Below, one piece after another: positions 31,297 through 40,048 of a stretch of 64,000 nt of DNA. Where the stretch lies: assembly GCA_946410305.1 (NCBI GenBank), contig CAMJZV010000015.1, positions 1-64,000 of the forward strand, written 5' to 3'. The position numbers and the translations under genes were made by a program. The notes beneath the pieces were generated by a model that ran no database searches, was not told the origin of the DNA, and saw nothing but the letters and a program-made list of their open reading frames with translations. Source of the stretch: an uncultured Prevotellaceae bacterium (GTDB taxonomy: Bacteria > Bacteroidota > Bacteroidia > Bacteroidales > Bacteroidaceae). Each line of letters opens with the position of its first letter. Position 1 is the stretch's first letter.

Positions 31297-32172
31297 TTAG
31301 ATGCGGTCGAGAACCTTCTGGATGATGGTGTCGATAGAGCTCTTGTAGTCGGTGTTCATCTTCTGGGCATAGCGGTTGGCAATAACCATGCAGCAGGTCA
31401 TAGCGTGGTGACCCAGGAGTGCAGCAAGACCAGCGAGTGCACTGGACTCCATCTCGAAGTTACAAATCTTCATGCCCTCATACTCGAAGGCTTCAATCTT
31501 CTTGTTCTGGTCGGGATCGCCTACAGCAGCGCGCAGCTGACGGCCCTGAGGACCATAGAAACCACCACAGGCAACGGTATAGCCCTTGACCATATCGTCG
31601 GCAGCAATGCGTTCGATAAGTTCCTGGTCAGCAACAGCTACATAGGGAGCACCCTTGATGGGGTTCCAATCCATGTGTTTCTTGAAAGCTTCCTCCATCT
31701 TCAGGTCGCAGACTTCGTTGCGACCAGCATAGAAGTTCAACAGGCCATCAAAGCCGATACTCTTGACAGAGGCGATAAACGAACCGGTGGGTGTGAAGGG
31801 CTGCAGACCACCACAGGTGCCGATGCGTACCATAGTGAGGGCACGATGCTCAGGCTTCTCCTCGCGGGTGGCGTAGTCGATGTTGGCCAGCGTGTCGAGC
31901 TCGTTGACAACGATGTCGATGTTGTCACAGCCAATGCCATGAGACTGGCAGGTGATGCGCTTGCCTTTATACATACCCGTAATGGTGTGGAACTCGCGCG
32001 AAGATACTTCGTGCTCGATGCTGTCGAAGTGGGCAGCAACAGTGTTGACACGAGCAGGATCGCCCACGAGAATAACCTTGTCTGCCAGGAATTCGGGCTT
32101 CAGATGAAGGTGGAAGCAAGAGCCATCACCATTGATGATGAGCTCAGATTCGGGGAAATGTTTTTTTGCCAT
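31297..32172 (-). CDS. Nucleoside phosphorylase (uridine phosphorylase-like)
   Basis: A 291-residue PNP/UDP family enzyme: VILVGDPARVNTVAAHFD phosphate loop, RIGTCGGLQPFTPTGSFIAS, and the nucleoside-binding EMESSALAGLAALLGH. These cleave nucleosides with phosphate to base and sugar 1-phosphate for salvage; the residues resemble uridine phosphorylases but the base is not certain. Directly upstream of mnmE (stop and start codons abut) and four bases after the stop of the PD40-like gene. Confidence 0.92.
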   Translation of the reverse strand: MAKKHFPESELIINGDGSCFHLHLKPEFLADKVILVGDPARVNTVAAHFDSIEHEVSSREFHTITGMYKGKRITCQSHGIGCDNIDIVVNELDTLANIDYATREEKPEHRALTMVRIGTCGGLQPFTPTGSFIASVKSIGFDGLLNFYAGRNEVCDLKMEEAFKKHMDWNPIKGAPYVAVADQELIERIAADDMVKGYTVACGGFYGPQGRQLRAAVGDPDQNKKIEAFEYEGMKICNFEMESSALAGLAALLGHHAMTCCMVIANRYAQKMNTDYKSSIDTIIQKVLDRI

Positions 32173-32176
32173 AGTA

Positions 32177-33355
32177 TTACTTGTTTTTAGTTAGAAAAGT
32201 GTTTTCTGTATTTCTGATTGTTTTTTCCAAATCGTGAATAGCATTATACAATGTCTGCACTTGTTGCTCGTCGGAGAGAATGTCGGCAGCCATCGCTTTC
32301 TTTGCAGCCTTGCCTGCGATGGCGTAGGTCTCGCGCGTCCTGTCGAGCGACTGGCGTAGGTTGTCCTGGCGGTTGCGCAGCGTGGTAAGCTGTTGGTAAC
32401 GCAGAATATTCTCAGGCAGTTTGAAGTCGGAGAGTTGGTGGTAGGTGATATCGTCGTTGATGACAAACGAGATATTGGAGGAACTGGCCTTGGTATGCTG
32501 GTTCTCTTTTACTTCCTCCAAGCGACGAATGGCCAGGCTGTACTGCTCTTCGTCGTACCATGTATCAGCGATACTGCTTATTTGGGCTAAACCATTGATC
32601 TCTTCGGGAGTGTAATCTTCGAGATTGTATGTAATACGCTTTTCGGAAGGTACGAAGACGTAGATGCACACCTTGCCTTCCTCTTGGTTGCGATCACTGA
32701 CAAACCAACCGAGATTGGCATACTCGTCGACGACATAGAGATAGTCGTTGGCTGGAGAATTGAAAGGCAAACCAATATTGATAGAACGCAGGAAACGGTT
32801 CTCTTCCTCGTCATAGGTCGTCATATAGATGTCGTAGCCTCCCAAACCTTCAGGGTCACCGTCAGCAGCAAAATAGAAGGTGGTTCCATCGCCCATCATA
32901 TAGGGATAGTTGACGTGACGGAAGAGTTTCTCATCGTTGATGCCTACTAGTTTTGCGGGTTGCGACCACTCAAGATTGGACTCTTCGCGATAGTAGAGGT
33001 TGCTGGTGGAGTCGGTCTCCTGTTGAGAGTAGTAGCACTTGTTGCCTATCTCGTTGAGATACACGAAGTAGCCGTCGTTTTCCTTGATGTGGAAGAAGTC
33101 GTCGCCATCTTTGATGGAACCTGTCTCGGGACTGAGACGATAGTATTTGAGGAAACCATCTTTGTCGACCACGATGCTGTCGATAATCATCACTTTCTGC
33201 ATGGCTGCCTTCATGCGCTCCATTCTCTCCAAGCGCATCTGCTCTTCAGGAGAAATCTTCTGGACACGCTGGACCTTCTTTGTACGTCGGCGTTGTCCTT
33301 GTACAGGAATCGCTAACAGCAGGATGAAGAAAGCAACAATCAGTCGTATATTCAT
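32177..33355 (-). CDS. Exported PD40-like protein with coiled-coil tail
   Basis: A 392-residue exported protein; ATG 33355 (MNIRLIVAFFILLLAIPVQGQ) begins a clear signal peptide and lies 26 nt from a -7 box. A central region has WD40/PD40-like beta-propeller pieces (TTFYFAADGDPEGLGGYDIYMT, YANLGWFVSDRNQEEGKVCIYVF). The tail (about 310-392) is helical with TTLRNRQDNLRQSLDRTRETY. Similar proteins occur throughout Bacteroidota and some relatives take part in gliding/type IX secretion, but I do not recognise this one. Confidence 0.72.
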   Translation of the reverse strand: MNIRLIVAFFILLLAIPVQGQRRRTKKVQRVQKISPEEQMRLERMERMKAAMQKVMIIDSIVVDKDGFLKYYRLSPETGSIKDGDDFFHIKENDGYFVYLNEIGNKCYYSQQETDSTSNLYYREESNLEWSQPAKLVGINDEKLFRHVNYPYMMGDGTTFYFAADGDPEGLGGYDIYMTTYDEEENRFLRSINIGLPFNSPANDYLYVVDEYANLGWFVSDRNQEEGKVCIYVFVPSEKRITYNLEDYTPEEINGLAQISSIADTWYDEEQYSLAIRRLEEVKENQHTKASSSNISFVINDDITYHQLSDFKLPENILRYQQLTTLRNRQDNLRQSLDRTRETYAIAGKAAKKAMAADILSDEQQVQTLYNAIHDLEKTIRNTENTFLTKNK

Positions 33356-33381
33356 TAGTACAGAATTCGTGGTTATAATAC

Positions 33382-33390
33382 GCAAAGATA
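33382..33390 (-). promoter_or_regulatory. -7 promoter box before the PD40-like gene
   Basis: TATCTTTGC on the minus strand, 26 nt upstream of ATG 33355. It would drive the PD40-like, nucleoside phosphorylase and mnmE genes. Confidence 0.6.
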
Positions 33391-33439
33391 CGAAAAAACC
33401 ATAAATGGACACCAAAGGAGTGTCTACAATTAAGGAAAT

Positions 33440-34195
33440 TTAATACTCTACGAGCTTCTCTTCTTGCTCTAACGCATGCCAGATGGAGTAGCGCACCTCT
33501 GGATTCAGCTGTTCCAGCTGTTGGAAGAGCGTCTGTGCGGTGGTGCGATTAGTGGCCTTCTCGTAGGGACACAGCTTGAGTTGTTTCTCGTAATGCTGCT
33601 CCTCGGCATACTGTTGGATGTCAGCCTCCTGACATAAACACAAAGGACGGATAATGGTCAGAGGCATCTTCTTCATCCTGAGCTTGGCAGGCATCGTCGA
33701 GAACTGCCCCTGGAAGGTGAGGTTCATCAAGGCAGTATGGATGATGTCATCCTGGTGATGGCCAAGGGCAATCTTGGTACAACCCAACTCCTGAGCGACA
33801 TTGAAGAGCTGCTTGCGGCGCTGCCAGGAACAGAGGAAGCAGGCGGGCTTCTGTTTGCCCTTGCCCGACGGAGAACCGTCGGGAGTGGTGGCGCTTACGT
33901 TGGGAGTAGCCGCAAAGCTGGTGGTAACGATGTGGAGAGGAACACCGAGGCGGTCGCAGAACGACTGCAGGTAGGTGGTGTCTGTCTCGTAATGAATATT
34001 GTCCATGCGGACATGCAGGGCTTCGACGGTGAAGTGGGGGACGTTGATCTTGGAACGGCGAGCGACGAACTCCAACAGGCAGAGCGAGTCTTTGCCACCA
34101 GACAAACCAACGAGGATTTTGTCGTCCTCGTCGATGAGCTGGTATTGTCCCAGCGCTTTATTGAATGTCTTCCAAAGTCGTTCGTCCAGAGTCAT
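33440..34195 (-). CDS. TtcA-like tRNA thiolation ATPase
   Basis: A 251-residue PP-loop ATPase with the pyrophosphatase loop VGLSGGKDSLCLLEF near residue 30 and CFLCSWQRRKQLF (CxxC, about 124-136), then GHHQDDIIHTALMN and a third cysteine in KLCPYEK. This layout fits TtcA, which makes 2-thiocytidine at tRNA position 32 with an iron-sulfur cluster, rather than TilS. A linker with SATTPDGSPSGKGKQ is longer than usual. The start overlaps the stop of the DUF486 gene by ATGA. Confidence 0.85.
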   Translation of the reverse strand: MTLDERLWKTFNKALGQYQLIDEDDKILVGLSGGKDSLCLLEFVARRSKINVPHFTVEALHVRMDNIHYETDTTYLQSFCDRLGVPLHIVTTSFAATPNVSATTPDGSPSGKGKQKPACFLCSWQRRKQLFNVAQELGCTKIALGHHQDDIIHTALMNLTFQGQFSTMPAKLRMKKMPLTIIRPLCLCQEADIQQYAEEQHYEKQLKLCPYEKATNRTTAQTLFQQLEQLNPEVRYSIWHALEQEEKLVEY

Positions 34196-34563
34196 TTATC
34201 CATAAATACCAAATAGACGGCACAGATGATAAGGAAGAATGCCAAGATGTGGTTCCAGTGCAGGTGGGTGCCTTGGAACATGATGTTGGCAATGATGCAG
34301 AATACGGCCAGCGAGATACATTCCTGAATGACCTTCAGCTGTATGAGGTTGAAGGGGCCACCATTCTCGACGAAGCCGATGCGGTTGGCGGGAACTTGAC
34401 AGCAGTATTCCAGAAAGGCTATGCCCCACGAGAATACGATGACGCCAAAGAGTGGCCAGTTGCTGCTGGTGCCCGACTCCTGTAACTTTAAATGCCCATA
34501 CCAAGCGAGCGTCATGAAGACGTTGCTTAGTATGAGCAGTATGATGGTATAAAGTCCGTTCAT
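34192..34563 (-). CDS. DMT-family/DUF486 small membrane protein
   Basis: A 123-residue protein with four membrane helices and the DUF486 pattern LSNVFMTLAWYGHLK, GIAFLEYCCQVPANRIG and LIQLKVIQECISL. Related to small multidrug-resistance-type DMT proteins, but transport substrate and direction are unknown. It lies 36 bp downstream of the fused oxidoreductase gene, with a perfect hairpin in that gap, and is coupled by ATGA to the TtcA-like gene. Confidence 0.87.
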   Translation of the reverse strand: MNGLYTIILLILSNVFMTLAWYGHLKLQESGTSSNWPLFGVIVFSWGIAFLEYCCQVPANRIGFVENGGPFNLIQLKVIQECISLAVFCIIANIMFQGTHLHWNHILAFFLIICAVYLVFMDK

Positions 34564-34574
34564 AATATTTTTGT

Positions 34575-34594
34575 AATTGCGGGAAACCGCAATT
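34575..34594. terminator. Perfect 8-bp hairpin between nfnAB fusion and DUF486 genes
   Basis: AATTGCGG (34575-34582), loop GAAA, CCGCAATT (34587-34594). It lies between the stop of the fused oxidoreductase gene and the next ATG. On the minus strand it is followed by ACAAAAATATT rather than a T run, so it may attenuate or protect mRNA rather than end it. Confidence 0.45.
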
Positions 34595-34598
34595 CACA

Positions 34599-36959
34599 CT
34601 ATTTATTATTCTGAAGGAAATTATCCATGTTCTGGGCAGCACGACGGCCATCGCCCATGGCGAGGATTACCGTTGCACCACCACGCACGATATCACCACC
34701 AGCGAAGATCTCAGCACGTGACGACTGCATCTCCTCAGAAACGGCGATGGTGTTCTTACGACCCAGCTCCAGGCCCTCGATAGACTTGGGAACCAGCGGG
34801 TTAGGTGATACACCAACAGCAACGATGACCTGGTCGACATCGAGTGTAACAGTCTTACCCTCAACAGGAACGGGGCTGCGACGACCTGATGCGTCAGGCT
34901 CGCCAAGCTCCATCACCTGCAGAACGGCCTGCTTGACAGCACCATTCTCGTCGGCAATGTACTCGATAGGATTGTGGAGCGTCAGGAACTTGATGCCTTC
35001 TTCTTTGGCGTGTTTCACCTCCTCGAGACGAGCAGGCATCTCCACCTCAGAACGACGATAAACCAGCGTGACGTCAGCACCCAGGCGCTTTGCCGTACGG
35101 CAAGAGTCCATAGCGGTGTTACCACCACCTACCACGAGCACGCTCTTGGCTGGATTCAGTGGAGTATCGGTCTTGGGGTTGGCAGCATCCATCAGGTTTA
35201 CACGGGTGAGGTACTCGTTAGATGACATGATGTTGATGCTGTTCTCACCAGGAATATTCATGAAGTTAGGCAGACCAGCGCCAGAACCTACGAAGATGCC
35301 TTTGAAGCCCTGCTTCTCAAGGGTCTCTACGCTGATGGTCTTACCAACGATGACGTCAGTCTGGAAGTGGACACCCATCTTGGCAAGGTTCTCAATCTCT
35401 ACGTCAACAATCTTGTTGGGCAGACGGAACTCAGGGATACCATACTTCAGCACACCACCAATCTCGTGCAGTGCCTCAAAGACATAGACGTCATAGCCCT
35501 TCTTAACCATATCGCCAGCGAATGAGAGTCCAGCAGGCCCAGAACCGACGACGGCAATCTTGATGCCGTTGGCTGGTGCTATCTCAGGCAGAGAGATGTT
35601 GCCACTCTCGCGCTCGAAGTCGGCAGCGAAACGCTCCAGATAGCCGATAGCCACAGCGGGCTCGTTCATCTTCAGGTGGATACACTTGCTCTCGCACTGC
35701 TTCTCCTGAGGACAGACACGTCCACAGACAGCAGGAAGGGCAGAGGTGTTCTTGAGCACCTTGGCAGCAGCCAGGAACTGACCACGCTCGATGTTCTTGA
35801 TGAACGATGGGATATTGATGTTGACAGGACAACCCTCCACACAAGTTGGTTTAGCGCAGTCGAGACAACGCTTGGCCTCAGTCATAGCCATCTCCTTGGT
35901 GAGTCCGATGTTCACCTCCTCAGTACGGGTGGTAGCACGATAGACAGGATCGAGCTCAGGCATCTTGACACGCTCAATGGCTGTGCGCTCCTTGGGCTTC
36001 ATGCTCTTTCTAAGCTCATCGCGCCAAGCGGCATTGCGGTCAGTGAGCACTTCGATAGAGTCGTTAGTAGGATCAGCATCCATGACGACATCGGTGGTTT
36101 TCTCGCTTGTTGCGACTGAGTCGCAACATACTGAATCCAGATGCTCCTCGTAGTGGGCCAGCTCCTCCTGCTCCTCGCGCTTGAAGGTACCCATGCGCTT
36201 GAACATCTCGTCCCAATCGACGAGGGCACCATCGAACTCAGGACCGTCGATGCAGACAAACTTCGTCTTGCCACCAATCGTCAGACGGCAGGCGCCACAC
36301 ATACCAGTACCATCCACCATGATGGTGTTGAGCGATACCTCGCAAGGAATGCCATGCTTCTGAGCGGTAAGGTTAGAGAACTTCATCATGATAGGAGGCC
36401 CAATGGCGAAAATCTTGTCGACATGCTCCTGTTCAACGAACTTCTCGATACCAACGGTAACGACACCTTTCTCGCCATAGCTACCGTCGTCAGTCATAAT
36501 GATGACTTCATCAGATGACTCACGCACCTTGTCTTCCAGGATAATGAGGTCTTTAGAACGACCAGCCATCACGGAGAGCACACGGTTGCCAGCAGCCTTC
36601 AGCGCCTGGATGATGGGCAGCATCGGTGCGACACCCAGTCCACCACCAGCACATACTACGGTGCCGTAATTCTCAATCTTGGTGGGATTGCCAAGAGGAC
36701 CAACCACATCCGTCACGTAGTCGCCTACGTTCAGGGCACAGAGTTTCTTCGACGAGAGTCCAACCATCTGGACTACCAGTGTGATGGTGCCTTTGTCAAT
36801 GTCTGCACCTGCAATGGTCAGTGGCATACGCTCACCCTTCTTGCCCACGCGGACGATGACAAAGTTGCCAGCCTTGCGGCTCTTGGCAATCAGTGGAGCT
36901 TCAATCTCGAAAAGGAAAACCTTCTCAGAGAATTGCTCCTTTCTAACGATTTTGTTCAT
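34599..36959 (-). CDS. Fused NfnA/NfnB-like flavin oxidoreductase
   Basis: A 786-residue fusion starting MNKIVRKEQFSEKVF at ATG 36959. Residues about 1-280 are a ferredoxin-NADP reductase-like DHODB electron-transfer subunit: GGGLGVAPMLP for NAD and MCGACRLTIGGKTKFVC for a [2Fe-2S] cluster. Residues about 330-786 are a GltD/NfnB-like NADPH oxidoreductase: cluster motifs CLDCAKPTCVEGCP and CGRVCPQEKQCESKC, FAD loop VGSGPAGLSFAG and NADPH loop VVGGGNTAMD. Fusions of this kind in Bacteroidota are annotated as bifunctional DHODB subunit/glutamate synthase; transhydrogenation as in NfnAB is likely. The inter-domain linker holds a palindrome-encoded insert (CCDSVATS). Confidence 0.92.
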   Translation of the reverse strand: MNKIVRKEQFSEKVFLFEIEAPLIAKSRKAGNFVIVRVGKKGERMPLTIAGADIDKGTITLVVQMVGLSSKKLCALNVGDYVTDVVGPLGNPTKIENYGTVVCAGGGLGVAPMLPIIQALKAAGNRVLSVMAGRSKDLIILEDKVRESSDEVIIMTDDGSYGEKGVVTVGIEKFVEQEHVDKIFAIGPPIMMKFSNLTAQKHGIPCEVSLNTIMVDGTGMCGACRLTIGGKTKFVCIDGPEFDGALVDWDEMFKRMGTFKREEQEELAHYEEHLDSVCCDSVATSEKTTDVVMDADPTNDSIEVLTDRNAAWRDELRKSMKPKERTAIERVKMPELDPVYRATTRTEEVNIGLTKEMAMTEAKRCLDCAKPTCVEGCPVNINIPSFIKNIERGQFLAAAKVLKNTSALPAVCGRVCPQEKQCESKCIHLKMNEPAVAIGYLERFAADFERESGNISLPEIAPANGIKIAVVGSGPAGLSFAGDMVKKGYDVYVFEALHEIGGVLKYGIPEFRLPNKIVDVEIENLAKMGVHFQTDVIVGKTISVETLEKQGFKGIFVGSGAGLPNFMNIPGENSINIMSSNEYLTRVNLMDAANPKTDTPLNPAKSVLVVGGGNTAMDSCRTAKRLGADVTLVYRRSEVEMPARLEEVKHAKEEGIKFLTLHNPIEYIADENGAVKQAVLQVMELGEPDASGRRSPVPVEGKTVTLDVDQVIVAVGVSPNPLVPKSIEGLELGRKNTIAVSEEMQSSRAEIFAGGDIVRGGATVILAMGDGRRAAQNMDNFLQNNK
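36109..36127. repeat. Near-perfect 19-bp palindrome inside the nfnAB-like linker
   Basis: GTTGCGACT-G-AGTCGCAAC: two perfect 9-bp arms around one base. It encodes part of VCCDSVATS in the variable linker between the two oxidoreductase domains, an in-frame insertion with two cysteines. No second copy was noticed in the window. Confidence 0.6.
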
Positions 36960-36978
36960 AAGTATTTGTTTGTTGTTT

Positions 36979-38298
36979 TTAGTCAATGATGTCGCAACCC
37001 ATGTAAGGAACAAGGGCTGCTGGAATCTTGATGCCGTTCTCTGTCTGGTTGTTCTCCAGCAGAGCAGCCACGATACGAGGCAGAGCAAGGGCTGAGCCGT
37101 TCAGCGTATGACAGAGCTCGGTCTTCTTGGTCTCGGCATTGCGATAGCGACACTTCAGACGGTTGGCCTGATAGGTGTCGAAATTAGATACAGACGATAC
37201 TTCGAGCCAGCGACCCTGGGCCTCTGAATATACTTCGAAGTCGTAGCAGATAGAACTGGTGAACGACTGGTCGCCACCACAAAGCAGCAGGATGCGGTAA
37301 GGAAGCTCCAGCTTCTTCAGCAGACCTTCTACGTGCTCCAGCATCTCCTTATGGCTCTCCTTAGAGTGCTCGGGCTTGTCGATGCGGACAATCTCGATCT
37401 TTGAGAACTCGTGCAGACGGTTTAGACCACGAACGTCTTTACCGTATGAGCCAGCCTCACGACGGAAACACTCCGTATAGGCACAGTTCTTGATGGGCAG
37501 GTCCTTCTCGTCGAGAATGACATCGCGATAGATGTTGGTGACAGGAACCTCGGCGGTAGGAATGAGATAGAAGTCGTCTACCTCACAGTGGTACATCTGA
37601 CCCTCCTTGTCGGGAAGCTGACCAGTGCCATAGCCAGAAGCAGCGTTCACCACTGTAGGCGGCATGATCTCGGTGTAGCCGCTCTTGCGGGCCTCGTCGA
37701 GGAAGAAGTTGATGAGGGCACGCTGCAGACGGGCACCCTTGCCGATATATACGGGGAAACCAGCACCAGTAATCTTTACGCCCAGGTCGAAATCGATGAG
37801 GTTGTATTTCTTAGCGAGTTCCCAGTGGGGCAGGGGATTAGCGATGCCCAGCTTGGGGTTCACGTCCCAGTTGCCAACAGTGTCCTTATCGGTACACTCC
37901 TTCAGGTTGGACTTTACCACGTGGTTGTCCTCGGCGGCAGCGCCTTCAGGTACTTCGTCGTAGGGAATATTAGGAATTTGACAAAGCAGACGGGTCATCT
38001 CCTCCTGTGAGTCGTTCATGGTCTGCTCCAACTGCTTGTTGGTCTCCTTCATCTCAGAAACCTGTGCCTTAACAGCATCAGCCTCGGCCTTCTTGCCTTC
38101 CTTCATCAGACCACCGATCTGGGCAGCCAGTTTCTTGGCCTCACTCAGATTCTTGTCCAACTGCTGCTGGGCTTCACGGCGGCGCTTGTCAACGGCAAGC
38201 ACCTCGTCGATAGCCTCTTTTGCGTTCTTAAAATGTTTCTTTTCCAATCCGCGAATGACGCGGTCTGTCTCCTCAGTAATGAGCTTCAATGTAAGCAT
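36979..38298 (-). CDS. serS: Seryl-tRNA synthetase
   Basis: A 439-residue class II synthetase. The N-terminal long antiparallel coiled coil (about 25-110, EVLAVDKRRREAQQQLDKNLSEA) binds tRNA. Motif 2 is CFRREAGSYGKDVRGLNRLHEF and motif 3 is TLNGSALALPRIVAALLENNQ; TAEVPVTN binds serine. It charges tRNA-Ser. Its stop is 19 nt before the fused oxidoreductase start, so the genes are probably cotranscribed. Confidence 0.97.
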   Translation of the reverse strand: MLTLKLITEETDRVIRGLEKKHFKNAKEAIDEVLAVDKRRREAQQQLDKNLSEAKKLAAQIGGLMKEGKKAEADAVKAQVSEMKETNKQLEQTMNDSQEEMTRLLCQIPNIPYDEVPEGAAAEDNHVVKSNLKECTDKDTVGNWDVNPKLGIANPLPHWELAKKYNLIDFDLGVKITGAGFPVYIGKGARLQRALINFFLDEARKSGYTEIMPPTVVNAASGYGTGQLPDKEGQMYHCEVDDFYLIPTAEVPVTNIYRDVILDEKDLPIKNCAYTECFRREAGSYGKDVRGLNRLHEFSKIEIVRIDKPEHSKESHKEMLEHVEGLLKKLELPYRILLLCGGDQSFTSSICYDFEVYSEAQGRWLEVSSVSNFDTYQANRLKCRYRNAETKKTELCHTLNGSALALPRIVAALLENNQTENGIKIPAALVPYMGCDIID

Positions 38299-38323
38299 AA
38301 TCTTCTTTTTTAAGTTTTTGCTT

Positions 38324-38332
38324 GCAAAGGTA
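38324..38332 (-). promoter_or_regulatory. -7 promoter box of serS
   Basis: TACCTTTGC on the minus strand, 25 nt upstream of the serS ATG at 38298 and just after the gdhA terminator. Confidence 0.65.
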
Positions 38333-38346
38333 GTAAAAATTATTAT

Positions 38347-38379
38347 AAAAAGATGCGACTTTCTAAAGAAAATCGCATC
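38347..38379 (-). terminator. Intrinsic terminator of gdhA
   Basis: On the minus strand GATGCGATTTTCTTTAGAAA folds back on GTCGCATC: a 7-bp outer stem (GATGCGA/TCGCATC), then an internal mismatch and further pairs, followed directly by five T (38347-38351 are A on the plus strand). It separates gdhA from serS. Confidence 0.85.
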
Positions 38380-38440
38380 CTTTCAACAATATTGTAGCTT
38401 TTTTCTCGTCGAGCTTATACACGATGCCTAGCGGCATCAT
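38363..38440 (-). other. Small open frame in an imperfect duplication of the gdhA 3' end
   Basis: The gdhA tail ATGATGGCTCAGGGTATTG then TATAAGCTCGACGA is repeated about 54 bp downstream as ATGATGCCGCTAGGCATCG then TGTATAAGCTCGACGA. The copy has two extra bases, so the stop is lost and the frame continues: MMPLGIVYKLDEKKATILL, then KGCDFL and TAG inside the terminator stem. A 25-residue peptide is possible but more likely this is a duplication scar. Confidence 0.5.
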
Positions 38441-38465
38441 TGTGAAAACCTTGACTTCGTCGAGC

Positions 38466-39803
38466 TTATACAATACCCTGAGCCATCATGGCATTGGCAA
38501 CCTTCATGAAGCCTGCTACGTTAGCACCCTTCACGTAGTTGATGTAACCATCAGCCTGAGTACCGTACTTCACGCAGTTCTCGTGAATGTCGTTCATGAT
38601 GCGCTTCAGGTAGTTGTCAACTTCCTCAGAAGTCCAACTCAGACGCTCAGAGTTCTGTGACATCTCAAGACCAGATACTGATACACCACCAGCGTTAGAA
38701 GCCTTACCAGGAGCATAGAGGATCTTGGCATCCTGGAAGATCTTGATAGCCTCAGGCAGTGAAGGCATGTTAGCACCCTCAGCAACAGCGATAACACCGT
38801 TGTCAATCAGGGCCTGAGCCTGATCGCCATTGATCTCGTTCTGAGTAGCGCAAGGCAGAGCGATATCAGCCTTCTCGTGCCAAGGACGCTCACCAGCGTG
38901 ATATACTGCATTAGGATACTCCTCAGCATACTCCTTAATACGTCCGCGCTCAACGTTCTTCAGCTCCTTCACATATGCCAGCTTCTCGAAGTCGATTCCG
39001 TCTGGATCGTAGATGTAACCGTCTGAGTCAGAGAGAGTCAAGGGGATAGCACCCAGCTGCAGGCACTTCTCAGTAGCATACTGAGCAACGTTACCAGAAC
39101 CAGAAATCAGCACCTTCTTACCCTTCAGTTCGATGCCACGGGTAGCGAGCATAGAGGTCAGGAAGTATACGCAACCGTAACCAGTAGCCTCAGGACGGAT
39201 CAGTGAACCACCGAAAGAGAGACCCTTACCGGTCAGCACACCCTGGAACTGGTGAGTGAGCTTCTTGTACTGTCCGAAGAGGTAACCAACCTCACGGCCA
39301 CCAACACCGATATCACCAGCAGGTACGTCCTCATCAGGACCGATTACGCGATAGAGTTCGTTCATGAATGCCTGGCAGAAACGCATTACCTCAGCGTCGC
39401 TCTTGCCACGGGGAGAGAAGTCTGAACCACCCTTAGCACCACCCATAGGAAGTGTTGTCAGAGAGTTCTTGAAGGTCTGCTCGAAAGCAAGGAACTTCAG
39501 GATACCCAGGTTTACGCTCTTGTGATAGCGGAGACCACCTTTGTACGGGCCAATGGCGTTGTTGTGCTGAATACGATAACCCATGTTGGTCTGTACGTTG
39601 CCCTTATCGTCAACCCATGTGATGCGGAACTCGCAAACACGATCGGGGATGCAAAGGCGCTCGATGAGGTTGGCCTTCTCAAACTCGGGGTGTTTGTTGT
39701 ACTCTTCCTCGATAGTGGGAAGTACCTGACTTACGGCCTGGATGTACTCTGGCTCATTGGGAAATCTCAGTTTCAGATCTTCTACAACTTTTGCTGCATT
39801 CAT
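38466..39803 (-). CDS. gdhA: Glutamate dehydrogenase (hexameric, NADP type)
   Basis: A 445-residue hexameric GDH. PYKGGLRYH holds the substrate lysine (about 90-98), GGAKGGSDFSPRGKSD the second lysine and glycine-rich turn, and ISGSGNVAQYATEKCLQLGA the dinucleotide fold. It makes glutamate from 2-oxoglutarate and ammonia, the main ammonium-assimilation route in many rumen and gut Bacteroidota. Monocistronic: own -7 box at 39865-39873 and a strong terminator at 38347-38379. Confidence 0.97.
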   Translation of the reverse strand: MNAAKVVEDLKLRFPNEPEYIQAVSQVLPTIEEEYNKHPEFEKANLIERLCIPDRVCEFRITWVDDKGNVQTNMGYRIQHNNAIGPYKGGLRYHKSVNLGILKFLAFEQTFKNSLTTLPMGGAKGGSDFSPRGKSDAEVMRFCQAFMNELYRVIGPDEDVPAGDIGVGGREVGYLFGQYKKLTHQFQGVLTGKGLSFGGSLIRPEATGYGCVYFLTSMLATRGIELKGKKVLISGSGNVAQYATEKCLQLGAIPLTLSDSDGYIYDPDGIDFEKLAYVKELKNVERGRIKEYAEEYPNAVYHAGERPWHEKADIALPCATQNEINGDQAQALIDNGVIAVAEGANMPSLPEAIKIFQDAKILYAPGKASNAGGVSVSGLEMSQNSERLSWTSEEVDNYLKRIMNDIHENCVKYGTQADGYINYVKGANVAGFMKVANAMMAQGIV

Positions 39804-39864
39804 AATCTTTTTACTTTTTTAAGTTATTATACTATTGAAACTATGTGTTTTTTAAATTTCGATT

Positions 39865-39873
39865 GCAAAATTA
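39865..39873 (-). promoter_or_regulatory. -7 promoter box of gdhA
   Basis: TAATTTTGC on the minus strand, 61 nt upstream of ATG 39803; TTTGGTGG further upstream fits the -33 element. The leader is longer than for most genes here, leaving room for control of this nitrogen gene, but no riboswitch is apparent. Confidence 0.6.
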
Positions 39874-40048
39874 AAGTAAAAACATAGAACCACCAAACAT
39901 TTTGTTACTTTTTTCATCAAAACAATTACTTTTTGTAATTTAATTGATTTAAATCAAGAATAAAAAGACAAAAAGACGCAATTTTTCTGTGTTCGATAAC
40001 AATGTGAAATCTTTAGAGGAGTGTCTGATTGCAAAAAGAAAGTGTCGC

